Source: an uncultured Lachnospiraceae bacterium
Lineage (GTDB): Bacteria; Bacillota; Clostridia; Lachnospirales; Lachnospiraceae
NCBI GenBank assembly: GCA_947175035.1
Contig: CAMWLG010000011.1
Span: forward strand, 1-64,000
Reading direction: 5' to 3'
Length of the DNA stretch: 64,000 nt
The notes under the pieces are model-generated. The model did no database searches. It saw only the letters and a list, made by a program, of their open reading frames with translations, and had not been told where the DNA came from. How positions within the stretch are numbered: the stretch's first letter is position 1; each line of letters starts with the position of its first letter. The position numbers were made by a program, and so were the translations under genes. Positions 27,246 through 37,870 of the stretch are shown here, piece after piece.

Positions 27246-28028
27246 TTATGCAGTCAAATACGCTCGCATTGTCCTCAGCGCATTCTTCTCAAGCCTTGAA
27301 ACCTGCGCCTGGGAGATGCCGATCAGGTTTGCTACCTCCATCTGGGTCTTGCCCTCGAAAAAGCGCAGGGTGATGATTTCATGTTCCCGCTCACTTAGAT
27401 TTTTCATGGCGTCACTTAAGGAGAGATGTTCCACCCACGTCTCTTCTTTATTTTTTTTGTCAGAAATCTGATCCATCACATAGAGCGTGTCGCCGCCGTC
27501 GGTGAAAACGGGCTCATAGAGGCTCATGGGATTCTGGATGGCGTCCATGGCATAGACGATATCTTCCTTGGAGATGCCGACCTCGGAGGCGATTTCTTCG
27601 ATGGTGGGCTCTTTCAAGTTTTTGCGCGTGAGAGTCTCCCTCGCGTAGATCGCCTTGTAAGCGGTGTCCTTCAGGGAGCGGGAGACACGGATGGAGCTGG
27701 AATTGTCCCGCAGGAATCGGCGGATTTCGCCGATAATCATGGGTACGGCGTAGGTGGAGAACTTTACATTCAGGCTGGTGTCAAAATTGTCAATAGCCTT
27801 GATGAGTCCGATACAGCCTATCTGGAACAGATCGTCCACATTCTCATTGCTGGAGGAAAAACGCTTTATGACGCTTAAAACTAAGCGCAGATTGCCCTCG
27901 ATATAGGCTTCTCTCGCCTCCATGTCCCCGTCCTGGATTCGGGCGAACAGAGCTTCCTTTTCCCCGCTTTTGAGAAGCGGCAGTCTTGACGTGTTTACTC
28001 CACAGATTTCGACTCTTCCCTGTGACAT
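27246..28028 (-). CDS. sigG: Sporulation sigma factor SigG
   Basis: GRVEICGVNTSRLPLLKSGEKEALFARIQDGDMEAREAYIEGNLRLVLSVIKRFSSSNENVDDLFQIGCIGLIKAIDNFDTSLNVKFSTYAVPMIIGEIRRFLRDN. Confidence 0.96.
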   Translation of the reverse strand: MSQGRVEICGVNTSRLPLLKSGEKEALFARIQDGDMEAREAYIEGNLRLVLSVIKRFSSSNENVDDLFQIGCIGLIKAIDNFDTSLNVKFSTYAVPMIIGEIRRFLRDNSSSIRVSRSLKDTAYKAIYARETLTRKNLKEPTIEEIASEVGISKEDIVYAMDAIQNPMSLYEPVFTDGGDTLYVMDQISDKKNKEETWVEHLSLSDAMKNLSEREHEIITLRFFEGKTQMEVANLIGISQAQVSRLEKNALRTMRAYLTA

Positions 28029-28193
28029 ATTAATTCCTCCCGTATTCTAACTCTGCATTTTGTATTTACAAGTATGTACCGAGAGCCGTCACAATATTCT
28101 GCAAAAAAAGATAAAAGTGTATGGGGACAAAAACATTTTGGCAAAAGGCGCATATAATAAAATGACAACTGAAATTTGGTGTACAATGCAGTG

Positions 28194-28215
28194 CAGTAGC
28201 AATGCATTGCTACTG
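28194..28215. repeat. Perfect 22-bp palindrome upstream of the ymxH-like gene
   Basis: CAGTAGCAATGCATTGCTACTG equals its own reverse complement. Confidence 0.9.
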
Positions 28216-28228
28216 GGATGAGGTAAAC

Positions 28229-28483
28229 ATGCTTTTTTCGGAATTTCGCTGTAAAGATGTTATTAACATGAAAGATTGTCGGAAATTGGGCAGGGTGTGT
28301 GATTTGGAATTTGACGAGTGTAAGGGATGTATCTGCAAGATTATGGTTCCCGGGGGGAACAAGATGCTTAGTTTCCTGCGCTGTGAGCCGAATATTGAGA
28401 TTCCGTACCGGGATATTTGTCAGATTGGTCCGGAGGTAATTTTGGTTGACATAAAAGACAACAGTTGTTATAATAAAAAATAA
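28229..28483 (+). CDS. YlmC/YmxH family sporulation protein (PRC-barrel-like)
   Basis: MLFSEFRCKDVINMKDCRKLGRVCDLEFDECKGCICKIMVPG...IPYRDICQIGPEVILVDI; adjacent to sigG. Confidence 0.85.
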   Translation: MLFSEFRCKDVINMKDCRKLGRVCDLEFDECKGCICKIMVPGGNKMLSFLRCEPNIEIPYRDICQIGPEVILVDIKDNSCYNKK

Positions 28484-28511
28484 CACATGCTTTCAAACGG
28501 AGGATAAACAG

Positions 28512-28961
28512 ATGAAGTGTCCCTTTTGTAGTCACGAAAATACCAGAGTAATCGATTCAAGACCGGCGGAGGATAATAATTCTATACGGCGCCGCAGGGT
28601 TTGCGATGAGTGTAACAAGAGATTTACCACCTATGAGAAGATTGAGACAATCCCCCTGATCATCATCAAGAAGGACGACAATCGGGAGACCTATGACCGT
28701 TCCAAGATTGAGGCGGGAGTGCTTCGCGCCTGCCATAAGCGGCCTGTCAGTGTTCAACAGATCACCGCGCTGGTGGACGAGGTGGAGACAGAGGTGTTCA
28801 ACATGGAGGAAAAGGAGATTTCCAGCCAGGACATCGGTGAGATCGTGATGAACAAGCTAAAGAGCCTGGACGCGGTTGCCTATGTTCGTTTTGCTTCTGT
28901 CTACCGGGAATTCAAAGATGTGAATACCTTTATGGACGAGTTGAAAAAAGTTTTGAATTAA
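28512..28961 (+). CDS. nrdR: Transcriptional repressor NrdR
   Basis: MKCPFCSHENTRVIDSRPAEDNNSIRRRRVCDECNKRFTTYEKIE. Confidence 0.97.
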   Translation: MKCPFCSHENTRVIDSRPAEDNNSIRRRRVCDECNKRFTTYEKIETIPLIIIKKDDNRETYDRSKIEAGVLRACHKRPVSVQQITALVDEVETEVFNMEEKEISSQDIGEIVMNKLKSLDAVAYVRFASVYREFKDVNTFMDELKKVLN

Positions 28962-29019
28962 ATGGTATGAGGGGCGGATTGCTTTGGGCGGCCGCCTCCT
29001 TTTTTATGCGCAGAGCCGC

Positions 29020-30396
29020 TTATCGTCCTTTGCGGAGAAAACAGTACAGGCACAGAAGGTACAGGAGGCTTAAGAGAATCTGGCTTGCCAGCATTCCCCA
29101 AAGATAACCCGTGATACCAAATATGGGGATTGCTTTAAACACGAAGAGCAGACGTAGGAGCAGCGCAATAATATTCATGACGAAAATCGTTCCTGACTTC
29201 CCCAAGCCCTGCAGGATGCTGGAGAGGGTGGAGTCCAGGTAGAGAAAAGGGCACAGGAAGCTCAATGTTGTGATGAAGTGGCCGGCAAGAGGGCTGTCAA
29301 ACAATGTATTTCCCGCATAATCCCCCAGAATAAAGAAGATGGACATACAGATAAAGCCCATCACACCGCAGAATTTCACCGTGCGGAGGATCGCTGCTTT
29401 GACACGCTGTAAGTCTCCGGTCGCATAGATCTCCGAGATGAGCGGCAGCAGCAGGACTGAGACAGAGTTGGTCAGTGCGTTTGGAAAGAAGATCAGGGGC
29501 ATTGCCATTCCGGTGAGAACGCCATACACGCTGAGGGCGGTGGCAGTGTCGTAACCGTAAAGGCGCAGCCTTGCCGGAATGGAAACGGATTCGACGCTCT
29601 GTAAAAGGTTGAGGACGATTCGGTTTAGCGTAAGCGGCAGCGCCATTCCCAGGATACCCAGCAGTATGTTGGAATGCGCTGTGGGATGCAAGGTGGAATG
29701 GAGACGGCCGTCAGCGGGGATATCGACCTGCGGGCTTGTCGATGTATGTTTATGGAGCACTTGCAGGATGGCCACAAGGGATACCAGCATGGATACGAAC
29801 TCACCGACAGCCAGACCAAGCACGGCAACGTTGATGGAAGGCGCTTTCCCCTGGGCGAGAGCCGCGGAGGAGACCAAGTACACGCAGCCAACCCGGGCTA
29901 ATTGTTCCAAAAGCTGGGCGGCGGCGGGGGCTCCTGTCTTTTTGACACCATAGAAATAACCGTTGATGCAGGAGTGAATGCTGCTAAAGGGGATGGAAAA
30001 TGCCAGAATGCGCAGCATGGATTCCGTGCGGGGTTCCAGGAGCAGTTTGGCGGCAATCAGGGGAGCCTGCATATAAATGACGGCGCAGCAGAGGAGGGAG
30101 AGCGGAACGGAGATTGTCAGCCCTGCAATCAGTGGTTGGAAACGTTTCGTCCTCCTTGTGGTATATTCTGCCACGAATTTGGAGATAGCTGTCTGGTATG
30201 CTGCCGCACAAAGAGAAAAGGCGATGGAGAGCACGGGGCTTAGCAACTGATAGATTCCCATGCCTTCCTCACCGAAGAGCCGAGACAGATAAATGCGGTA
30301 AAAAAAGCCGATGGTGCGCGTGATCAGCCCTGTTGCGGTGAGAATGAAGGTGCCCATGATCAGGGGTCTGCCATTCAGGGATAGTTTCTTTTTCAT
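29020..30396 (-). CDS. SpoVB-like MATE/MOP family polysaccharide/lipid flippase
   Basis: Polytopic; ILTATGLITRTIGFFYRIYLSRLFGEEGMGIYQLLSPV N-terminal signature. Confidence 0.85.
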   Translation of the reverse strand: MKKKLSLNGRPLIMGTFILTATGLITRTIGFFYRIYLSRLFGEEGMGIYQLLSPVLSIAFSLCAAAYQTAISKFVAEYTTRRTKRFQPLIAGLTISVPLSLLCCAVIYMQAPLIAAKLLLEPRTESMLRILAFSIPFSSIHSCINGYFYGVKKTGAPAAAQLLEQLARVGCVYLVSSAALAQGKAPSINVAVLGLAVGEFVSMLVSLVAILQVLHKHTSTSPQVDIPADGRLHSTLHPTAHSNILLGILGMALPLTLNRIVLNLLQSVESVSIPARLRLYGYDTATALSVYGVLTGMAMPLIFFPNALTNSVSVLLLPLISEIYATGDLQRVKAAILRTVKFCGVMGFICMSIFFILGDYAGNTLFDSPLAGHFITTLSFLCPFLYLDSTLSSILQGLGKSGTIFVMNIIALLLRLLFVFKAIPIFGITGYLWGMLASQILLSLLYLLCLYCFLRKGR

Positions 30397-30557
30397 GAGA
30401 TTGCTGACCTTGTCTGTGTATTTCTATTTATTATATTTCACAGCAGTTGTTGAAAGAACTTACAGCGGGGACTTTTTGCGAGTGGACGGGGCAGAGGAAC
30501 TGTGGTATGATTCAATGGATATCAGGTGCAGGGAAAGTGAGCGGGAGGAATACATAG

Positions 30558-31667
30558 ATGAGTCAAAAGGTTGTGGTCGGCATGTCCGGGGGTGTGGATT
30601 CCTCTGTGGCGGCCTATCTGTTGAAGGAACAGGGGTATGATGTCATCGGCGTCACCATGCAGATTTGGCAGGACGAGGCGGCTTTTCACCAGGCGGAAAA
30701 CGGCGGATGTTGTGGGATTTCAGCGGTGGAGGACGCGCGCAGGGTGGCGCAGAAGCTGGATATTCCCTATTATGTCATGAATTTTAAATCAGAATTTAAT
30801 AAATATGTGATAGATTATTTTGTGAAGGAGTATCTGTGCGGACATACGCCGAATCCATGTATTGCCTGCAACCGGTATGTCAAATGGGAGGCGTTGTTAA
30901 AACGTGCTCTTGAGATTGGGGCGGATTATATTGCCACGGGGCATTATGCCAGGATTGACATGTTGAGTAACGGACGTTATGCTATCGCGAACTCTATGAC
31001 AGCGGCGAAGGATCAGACCTATGCGCTATACAATCTCACCCAGGAGCAGCTTGCCCGGACGCTTTTGCCCGTGGGGGCGTACACGAAGGAGGAGATTCGC
31101 GCCATGGCGGAGCGTGTCGGACTGCCTGTGGCAAATAAGCCGGACAGTCAGGAGATTTGTTTTGTGCCAGATGATGATTATGCAGGGTTCATCGAGCGTG
31201 AGGTGGCGGAGCATAATCGGAAGCCGGATGCAGGGATCAGGCTTAGGCTTCCAGGGCCTGGCAATTTTGTCACAAAGGACGGCGAGGTGTTGGGGAGACA
31301 CAAGGGGATTACCCATTATACCGTGGGGCAGCGCAGAGGTTTAGAGTTGGCAATGGGAAGGCGGGTGTTCGTGACCGCTATTCGTCCGGAGACCGACGAG
31401 GTGGTGGTGGGGGAGAACGAGGATATTTTCACAACGGAAGTGGTCTGTGACAGGGTGAATTTCATGGCAGTGCCGGATTTGGAGGAGCCCAGACGAGTGC
31501 TTGCCAAGATACGATACAACCATCCTGGGGAGTATTGCAGGATTCAAAAACAGTCCGGGGGCAGGGTGCAGTGCAGCTTTGAGCAGCCTGTGCGCGCTGC
31601 CACGCCGGGACAGGCGATCGTGTTCTACGAGGAGGGACATGTGTTGGGAGGCGGGACGATCCTATAG
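30558..31667 (+). CDS. mnmA: tRNA-specific 2-thiouridylase MnmA
   Basis: VVVGMSGGVDSSVAAYLLKEQGYDVIGVTMQIW; TPNPCIACNRYVKWEALL; KPDSQEICFVPDDDYAGFIE. Confidence 0.97.
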   Translation: MSQKVVVGMSGGVDSSVAAYLLKEQGYDVIGVTMQIWQDEAAFHQAENGGCCGISAVEDARRVAQKLDIPYYVMNFKSEFNKYVIDYFVKEYLCGHTPNPCIACNRYVKWEALLKRALEIGADYIATGHYARIDMLSNGRYAIANSMTAAKDQTYALYNLTQEQLARTLLPVGAYTKEEIRAMAERVGLPVANKPDSQEICFVPDDDYAGFIEREVAEHNRKPDAGIRLRLPGPGNFVTKDGEVLGRHKGITHYTVGQRRGLELAMGRRVFVTAIRPETDEVVVGENEDIFTTEVVCDRVNFMAVPDLEEPRRVLAKIRYNHPGEYCRIQKQSGGRVQCSFEQPVRAATPGQAIVFYEEGHVLGGGTIL

Positions 31668-31718
31668 GAAGAAAGGCGCTTCCATAAGAAGAAGGGCACT
31701 TCCATAGGGAAGTGTCCG
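31664..31718 (+). repeat. 20-bp imperfect tandem repeat with hairpin after mnmA
   Basis: ATAGGAAGAAAGGCGCTTCC/ATAAGAAGAAGGGCACTTCC/ATAGGGAAGTGTCC; GGGCACTTCC pairs with GGAAGTGTCC. Confidence 0.65.
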
Positions 31719-31791
31719 GTGATGATGCACCGACCCGCCGTAAGCCACATATGATAGAAAGACATTATCTCTATATGGGTGGCAGATATCA

Positions 31792-32388
31792 ATGGATTAT
31801 AATCGGATTCCAAATTGGAATGGTATCAACAATAGTAATGGAATGAGTAATGGAATGAACAATGGAGGAATGGGATCTATGCGGCCTTGTCCAAAGTGTT
31901 ACTTTGCCATGGTGCAGGGAGTGATTGTGGAATTAATGCCTGGCAGGATGGGAAATAATCAGACGAACGGATGTATCATTTATGCCACTGTGGAGGATGC
32001 AAACGGCAACACAGTGACATTCATGATCACTTCGTCCACTTTTGTGGTGGATTGGGAGACATTGTCCGTGGGGGACAGATGTATGTTCTGGTATCGCGTT
32101 GACGCGCCGGCGCCCCTGATCTACCCGCCCCAGTATGCGGCTGTGGTGGCGGCCAAGGTCAAAAACCGCAGCATGATCGATGTCAGCTTCTATAATGCCG
32201 CCTTGGTTAACGCGGAGCAGACCCTGCAGCTGAATATGGATGGGTCGGTCAAATTAAGAACCACTAACAACCAGTATTTCCAAGGCAGTCCCGCGAATCA
32301 CAGTCTGGTGGTCATCTATGAAAGCTCCACCAGAAGTATCCCGGCGCAAACGACACCGAAGCAGATTTTCGTGCTATGTGACAACTAA
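31792..32388 (+). CDS. Hypothetical protein with N/G/M-rich N-terminus
   Basis: MDYNRIPNWNGINNSNGMSNGMNNGGMGSMRPCPKCYFAMVQG...; ORF of 198 aa. Confidence 0.75.
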   Translation: MDYNRIPNWNGINNSNGMSNGMNNGGMGSMRPCPKCYFAMVQGVIVELMPGRMGNNQTNGCIIYATVEDANGNTVTFMITSSTFVVDWETLSVGDRCMFWYRVDAPAPLIYPPQYAAVVAAKVKNRSMIDVSFYNAALVNAEQTLQLNMDGSVKLRTTNNQYFQGSPANHSLVVIYESSTRSIPAQTTPKQIFVLCDN

Positions 32389-33446
32389 TCGCTCAATACC
32401 TTTGACAGAATGGGATCCTCCAACACCAGCCTTTTCGCCGCTTCACGATATCTTTCCTCATGCAGATAGGTGTGGCGGTGGGGCTTGATGGAGGGTGCCA
32501 TATCAATCGCTTGGATGAAATCACTGCGCTTCATTTGCAGGGTTTCCACGTAATTCCAGAAGCCCGTATCCGTGAGTACCGTGTTGACGCGGACATGGCG
32601 GTGATCCTGTACCTTAGCCATGATATAGGTGGCGATACCTACCTGGATGCCGTGGAGCTGCGGGGCCTCCAACATTTTATCCAATGCGTGGGAGATCAGG
32701 TGTTCGCTGCCGCTGGTGGGGGCGCTGCTTCCTGCGATTTCGTTGGCGATACCGCTCATGGACAGGGAATCCAGGAGTTCTTTGAGAAATATCTCGTCCT
32801 GAATGCTTTCGTAGGGAGTGCGGACAAAGCTGTTTACCGCTTTCTTCGCGATCATTACGGCGAAGTCGTTTAGGGTACCCACCCCGTGACTGGCTTCAAA
32901 GCTCCAATCATAGAGGGAAGTAATCTTGGATACCATATCGCCGATACCCGAATAGATAAATTTCACCGGAGCGGTGCGGATGACCTCTGTGTCCACGATG
33001 ATGCCATAAGCCAGTTTTGCAGGCACAGAAGCGCGTCTACCGTCCACCAGAAGCGAGGCGCTTGCGCTGGAGAAGCCGTCGCTGGAACTGGAGGTGGGGA
33101 TGCTGATAAAGGGAAGTCCTCTCAGGAAGGCGGCATATTTGCCGGCATCAATCACCTTTCCGCCACCGATGGAGACCACAGCCTTGGTCTTGTTGGACAT
33201 GGAGAAGGCCAGGGAGATAATGTCGTCTATGGCAACTGTGTCCAGCTCTTGATATTCCAATACATTGATTCCGGCGTCTTTCAGGGATTCCATGACCCCC
33301 ATGCCGAACAGGTCGATCAGACCGTTGCCAAACCAGATCACAACATCCGTGAGACCCTCCTCCGACAGATAGGCGCCCAGCCCTTGCAAGGCGCCCTTTC
33401 CTACTTTTAAGATTACGGGAATTGAGATACTGTCATTCTTTTGCAT
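32385..33446 (-). CDS. Iron-containing alcohol dehydrogenase / glycerol-1-phosphate dehydrogenase family (EgsA/AraM-like)
   Basis: VVSIGGGKVIDAGKYAAFLRGLPFISIPTSSSSDGFSSASASLLVDGRRASVPAKLAYGIIVDTEVI. Confidence 0.85.
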   Translation of the reverse strand: MQKNDSISIPVILKVGKGALQGLGAYLSEEGLTDVVIWFGNGLIDLFGMGVMESLKDAGINVLEYQELDTVAIDDIISLAFSMSNKTKAVVSIGGGKVIDAGKYAAFLRGLPFISIPTSSSSDGFSSASASLLVDGRRASVPAKLAYGIIVDTEVIRTAPVKFIYSGIGDMVSKITSLYDWSFEASHGVGTLNDFAVMIAKKAVNSFVRTPYESIQDEIFLKELLDSLSMSGIANEIAGSSAPTSGSEHLISHALDKMLEAPQLHGIQVGIATYIMAKVQDHRHVRVNTVLTDTGFWNYVETLQMKRSDFIQAIDMAPSIKPHRHTYLHEERYREAAKRLVLEDPILSKVLSD

Positions 33447-33530
33447 TTTCTTTCCTCCTCGTGTGAAATGTTATTTGTATGAAATAACGAGTTTGCGAAG
33501 CAAATCTCGCAAGCGGGCTTGCCCGCTTTG

Positions 33531-34355
33531 TTACAATCGGATAAACTCGGGAAGCCGTTTCTCGAACACGGTATAGTACTGAAAGCCGCATTCTTTTAAC
33601 ACCTCGGCAGCCTTGTCAAAGTGTTCTCCCATATGGGCAGGGGCATGGGCGTCGCTGCCCACGGTGATAATCTCTCCCCCAAGCTCTTTGTAGCGTTTCA
33701 GGATGCCCATGCAGGGGTGGAAGTCTTTCATGCCCTGCTTGATCCCGCCGGTATTTAGTTCCAGGCCCTTTTCCTTCTCCAAAAGGGTCTCCAGGATGGC
33801 ATCCAGAATATCTTTGTACTTCTCATAACAATAATCTTTGTCTTTTGATGCGCCGTAGCGCACCACATAGTCCAGATGCCCGTACACGTCATAGTTGGAA
33901 AACTTTTTGATATTTTCAAGCTCTGACTGGAAATATTCCCGGTAAGCCTCCTCGTCGCTTCGTCCCTCAAAGAAGTTGGCATAGTAGGGATCTTTGCCAT
34001 GACACAGGTGGGAGGAGCCGATGATGAAGTCGTATTCGTGAGAGCGGGCAAATACCGCGTTTTCCCGAAAAACCTCCGGCTGCAGCCCCAGTTCCAGGCC
34101 GAACAGGATTTTAATCTGTCCCGCGTACTTCTCCTTAAGCCCCAGAAGCTCGTAGAGGTAGGAATCCGCGTTTAACAAAAACAGATCCTCCGGCTCTCCG
34201 GGGGCAGCAGGGTAATTGAAATCATTGTGCTCCGTAAAGCATATGGTGGTAAGCCCCAGTTCGATTCCTCTTAAAATCATTTCCTCCATGGGGGCATCCG
34301 AATCCCCGGAATGATGGGAATGCAGATGACAGTCGGTCAAAATTGGCATAAACAT
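33531..34355 (-). CDS. Histidinol-phosphatase-type PHP domain protein
   Basis: LTDCHLHSHHSGDSDAPMEEMILRGIELGLTTICFTEH...; VGSDAHAPAHMGEHFDKA. Confidence 0.88.
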   Translation of the reverse strand: MFMPILTDCHLHSHHSGDSDAPMEEMILRGIELGLTTICFTEHNDFNYPAAPGEPEDLFLLNADSYLYELLGLKEKYAGQIKILFGLELGLQPEVFRENAVFARSHEYDFIIGSSHLCHGKDPYYANFFEGRSDEEAYREYFQSELENIKKFSNYDVYGHLDYVVRYGASKDKDYCYEKYKDILDAILETLLEKEKGLELNTGGIKQGMKDFHPCMGILKRYKELGGEIITVGSDAHAPAHMGEHFDKAAEVLKECGFQYYTVFEKRLPEFIRL

Positions 34356-34392
34356 ATCCTCCTATCAATATTGTTTTTATATCCATAAATTG

Positions 34393-35229
34393 TCAGTTTG
34401 CTCTGGCATAGATAATTGCCATGGTAATGCCATATAATACGGGCTGATGCAGCATATAAATAAGCAGCGAGTGGCGTCCGATGAAGGAAAACGGCGGCAG
34501 GTGGTTCTTTTGCAGAAAGGAAGCACTCAGACCGCCCAAGCATAACTCATGCTCGCATAATTTATGAAAGAAATAACCTGTCATGAACAGAAAAAACCAT
34601 GGAATCAACGGAAAATAGTCCGTGGAATAAAAATCAGCCATCGGGAAGCCCAAGTAAGTTGAAAACCAGCTGCAATAGAGTTCTTTTGGGAGCCTTGGGC
34701 CGCCCTGAAAAAAGGCGCCGCCCCTCCAAAGCTCAACAAAGTTGCCCAGCCTGCCATTCATAGCAGGCAGAAACAGCAAAAATAAAAATCCAGTCAAAAC
34801 AGTCAAGAATACAAGCACTGGTCGGTTTTTGATTGTTTGAAACACCTTGTCCATGGGAATCATAAGCAGCATGGAAGAGCCTATCAACGTCAACACCCCA
34901 AAGACCACTCTGTCCTCTGGCAGAAACAGAAGCGTTACAACTGTCACCAGTCCACCTGCCAGATAGACGGTGAGCCCGCGCTTCAGATGATGGCGTCCAA
35001 ACGGCCAACAAAATCCCGACAAAAAAATAAAAGTCCAACAAATACTTTGCTGCCAAATATAAGCCCCGTGTCCGTGATACCAAGGGATATCCATCCCAGC
35101 AATATACACCAGATCCCACAGAAAATGGTAGAGTATCATGTTGATCAGCGTGATGCCCCGTATCTCGTCCAAAAGCGCAAGCCGCCCCGGACGCACCTGT
35201 GTGGAGTGAATATTTTCAACCGAATTCAT
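34393..35229 (-). CDS. DUF1624 / heparan-alpha-glucosaminide N-acetyltransferase-like membrane protein
   Basis: RLALLDEIRGITLINMILYHFLWDLVYI...; polytopic; HSLLIYMLHQPVLYGI. Confidence 0.8.
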   Translation of the reverse strand: MNSVENIHSTQVRPGRLALLDEIRGITLINMILYHFLWDLVYIAGMDIPWYHGHGAYIWQQSICWTFIFLSGFCWPFGRHHLKRGLTVYLAGGLVTVVTLLFLPEDRVVFGVLTLIGSSMLLMIPMDKVFQTIKNRPVLVFLTVLTGFLFLLFLPAMNGRLGNFVELWRGGAFFQGGPRLPKELYCSWFSTYLGFPMADFYSTDYFPLIPWFFLFMTGYFFHKLCEHELCLGGLSASFLQKNHLPPFSFIGRHSLLIYMLHQPVLYGITMAIIYARAN

Positions 35230-35370
35230 TATAATAACTCCTGTCATCGTATGGTATCGTATAGAGTATAGCAAATTTTCCAACAAAAGACACCTATTTT
35301 TTGAAAATACGTCTAATTATAAACAATATGTAAATTTTTCCAAATTTGGAAAATATTTTTTATTTACATC

Positions 35371-35399
35371 TTGAATTATGAGGGGGAATCAGTTAAAAT
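35371..35399 (+). promoter_or_regulatory. Candidate sigma-A promoter for gap
   Basis: TTGAAT-N17-TAAAAT. Confidence 0.5.
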
Positions 35400-35536
35400 A
35401 TACCCGTGACAAAATTTTGACAATCGGACAAGCCAGGTTTTGGCTGTTTGCTGCCGTGAGTCAGAACAATAGGAGATACGCCTTGCGGGTCTTCTATTGC
35501 ATGAATATAAAATTATAATTTCAGGAGGGAACTAAA

Positions 35537-36550
35537 ATGTCAGTAAGAGTAGCAATTAATGGTTTTGGCCGTATTGGTCGTCTTGCATTCAGACAGATGT
35601 TTGATGCCGAGGGTTATGAGGTAGTAGCTATCAACGATTTGACCAGCCCTGATATGCTGGCACATCTGTTGAAGTACGATACCGCACAGGGCAGATACAA
35701 ATATGCCGACAAGGTTGAGGCAGGCGAGGATTCCATCACCGTAAACGGCAAGAAGATTACCATTTACAAAGAGGCAGACGCTTCTAAGCTTCCCTGGGGC
35801 GAGCTGAAGGTTGATGTTGTTTTGGAGTGTACCGGTTTCTACACCTCCAAGGACAAAGCTATGGCTCATGTCAATGCAGGTGCCCGCAAAGTTGTAATTT
35901 CTGCTCCCGCAGGTAACGACCTTCCCACTATCGTATACAATGTAAACCACAATACCTTGAAGGCTTCCGATACTGTTATTTCCGCAGCTTCCTGCACCAC
36001 CAACTGCCTGGCTCCCATGGCTAAGGCTTTGAATGATCTGGCTCCTATCCAGTCCGGTATCATGACCACGGTTCATGCTTACACCGGTGACCAGATGATT
36101 CTGGATGGTCCTCAGAGAAAGGGTGATAAGAGAAGAAGCCGTGCAGGTGCACAGAATATCGTTCCTAACTCTACCGGTGCTGCTAAGGCAATCGGCCTGG
36201 TTATCCCTGAGTTGAACGGCAAGCTCATCGGTTCCGCTCAGCGTGTTCCTACCCCTACCGGTTCTACCACAATTTTGGTAGCTGTTGTCAAGGGTAAGGT
36301 GACAAAGGAGCAGATCAATGACGCTATGAAGGCTGCTGCAAACGAGTCTTACGGTTACAACACCGATGAGATCGTATCTTCCGACGTGATCGGTATGACC
36401 TTCGGTTCTCTGTTTGATGCTACCCAGACCATGGTTGCTCCCATGGAGGACGGCAACACTCAGGTACAGGTTGTTTCATGGTATGACAATGAGAACAGCT
36501 ACACCTCTCAGATGGTTCGTACCATCAAGTATTTCAGCGAGTTGGGCTAA
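35537..36550 (+). CDS. gap: Type I glyceraldehyde-3-phosphate dehydrogenase
   Basis: [51 protein letters not shown]. Confidence 0.98.
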   Translation: MSVRVAINGFGRIGRLAFRQMFDAEGYEVVAINDLTSPDMLAHLLKYDTAQGRYKYADKVEAGEDSITVNGKKITIYKEADASKLPWGELKVDVVLECTGFYTSKDKAMAHVNAGARKVVISAPAGNDLPTIVYNVNHNTLKASDTVISAASCTTNCLAPMAKALNDLAPIQSGIMTTVHAYTGDQMILDGPQRKGDKRRSRAGAQNIVPNSTGAAKAIGLVIPELNGKLIGSAQRVPTPTGSTTILVAVVKGKVTKEQINDAMKAAANESYGYNTDEIVSSDVIGMTFGSLFDATQTMVAPMEDGNTQVQVVSWYDNENSYTSQMVRTIKYFSELG

Positions 36551-36640
36551 TAGGCATCAGCAGCGTCATGTAACAAGGACTTTGGGGTCCGGTCTTGGGA
36601 CCGGATCCTTTTCAATATAGAATAAATGGAGGTTTATAAA

Positions 36641-37870
36641 ATGGGTTTGAACAAAAAATCTGTAGACGATATTAACGCAAAGGGCAAGCGCGTTTTGGTG
36701 CGCTGTGACTTCAATGTTCCTTTGAAGAACGGCGAGATTACCGACGAGACCCGTATCGTGGCAGCGCTGCCTACGATTCAGAAGCTGATCAATGACGGCG
36801 GCAAGGTGATTCTTTGCTCCCACCTAGGCAAGGTAAAGGAAGGCCCCAATGAGAAGGAGTCCCTTGCACCTGTTGCAAAGAGACTTTCCGAGAAGCTGGG
36901 CAAGGAGGTTGTGTTCGTGTCCGATTACAGTGTGACCGGCGAGGCTGCAACCAAGGCTGTGGAGGCTATGAAGGAGGGAGATGTGGTTCTGCTTCAGAAT
37001 ACTCGTTTCCGCGGCACCGAGGAGACAAAGAACGGCGAGGCATTCTCCAAGGAGCTGGCTGATCTGGCTGATCTGTATGTATGTGACGCGTTCGGTTCCT
37101 CCCACAGAGCGCACGCTTCCGTGGAGGGCGTTACCAAGTGCATCACCGCAAAGGGCGGCGAGAATGTTGTAGGTTACTTGATGCAGAAGGAGATTAATTT
37201 CCTTGGCAATGCGGTTGAGAACCCTGTTCGTCCTTTTGTGGCTATTTTGGGCGGTGCAAAGGTTGCCGACAAGTTGAACGTAATTTCCAATTTGCTGGAG
37301 AAGTGCGATACCCTGATTATCGGCGGCGGCATGGCATATACTTTCCTGAAGGCACAGGGCATGGAGGTCGGCAACTCTCTGGTAGATGACGAGAAGATTG
37401 GTTATTGTAAGGAAATGATGGAGAAGGCCGAGAAGCTGGGCAAGAAGCTGTTGCTTCCTATTGATACCACTATCGCAAAGGCATTCCCCAATCCGATTGA
37501 CGCTCCTGTGGAGGTTTCTGCCGTGGATTCCGACAAGATTCCTTCCGATATGGAGGGATTGGATATTGGACCCAAGACCCAGGCTTTGTTTGCTGATGCA
37601 GTGAAGAATGCCAAGACTGTTGTGTGGAACGGGCCCATGGGCGTGTTTGAGAACCCGACGCTGGCTGCAGGTACCATTGCAGTGGCTAAGGCGTTGGCTG
37701 AAACAGATGCTACGACCATCATCGGCGGCGGTGATTCCGCAGCGGCTGTGAACCAGTTAGGATTTGGCGACAAGATGAGCCACATTTCCACAGGCGGCGG
37801 TGCATCCCTGGAGTTCCTGGAGGGCAAAGTGCTTCCCGGTGTAGCGGCAGCAGACGACAAAACGGAATAA
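36641..37870 (+). CDS. pgk: Phosphoglycerate kinase
   Basis: [59 protein letters not shown]. Confidence 0.98.
   Translation: MGLNKKSVDDINAKGKRVLVRCDFNVPLKNGEITDETRIVAALPTIQKLINDGGKVILCSHLGKVKEGPNEKESLAPVAKRLSEKLGKEVVFVSDYSVTGEAATKAVEAMKEGDVVLLQNTRFRGTEETKNGEAFSKELADLADLYVCDAFGSSHRAHASVEGVTKCITAKGGENVVGYLMQKEINFLGNAVENPVRPFVAILGGAKVADKLNVISNLLEKCDTLIIGGGMAYTFLKAQGMEVGNSLVDDEKIGYCKEMMEKAEKLGKKLLLPIDTTIAKAFPNPIDAPVEVSAVDSDKIPSDMEGLDIGPKTQALFADAVKNAKTVVWNGPMGVFENPTLAAGTIAVAKALAETDATTIIGGGDSAAAVNQLGFGDKMSHISTGGGASLEFLEGKVLPGVAAADDKTE

Noticed and set aside
29579-30243. Plus-strand ORFs opposite the spoVB-like gene
   Set aside because: Overlap a clear polytopic flippase on the minus strand; no recognisable domains.
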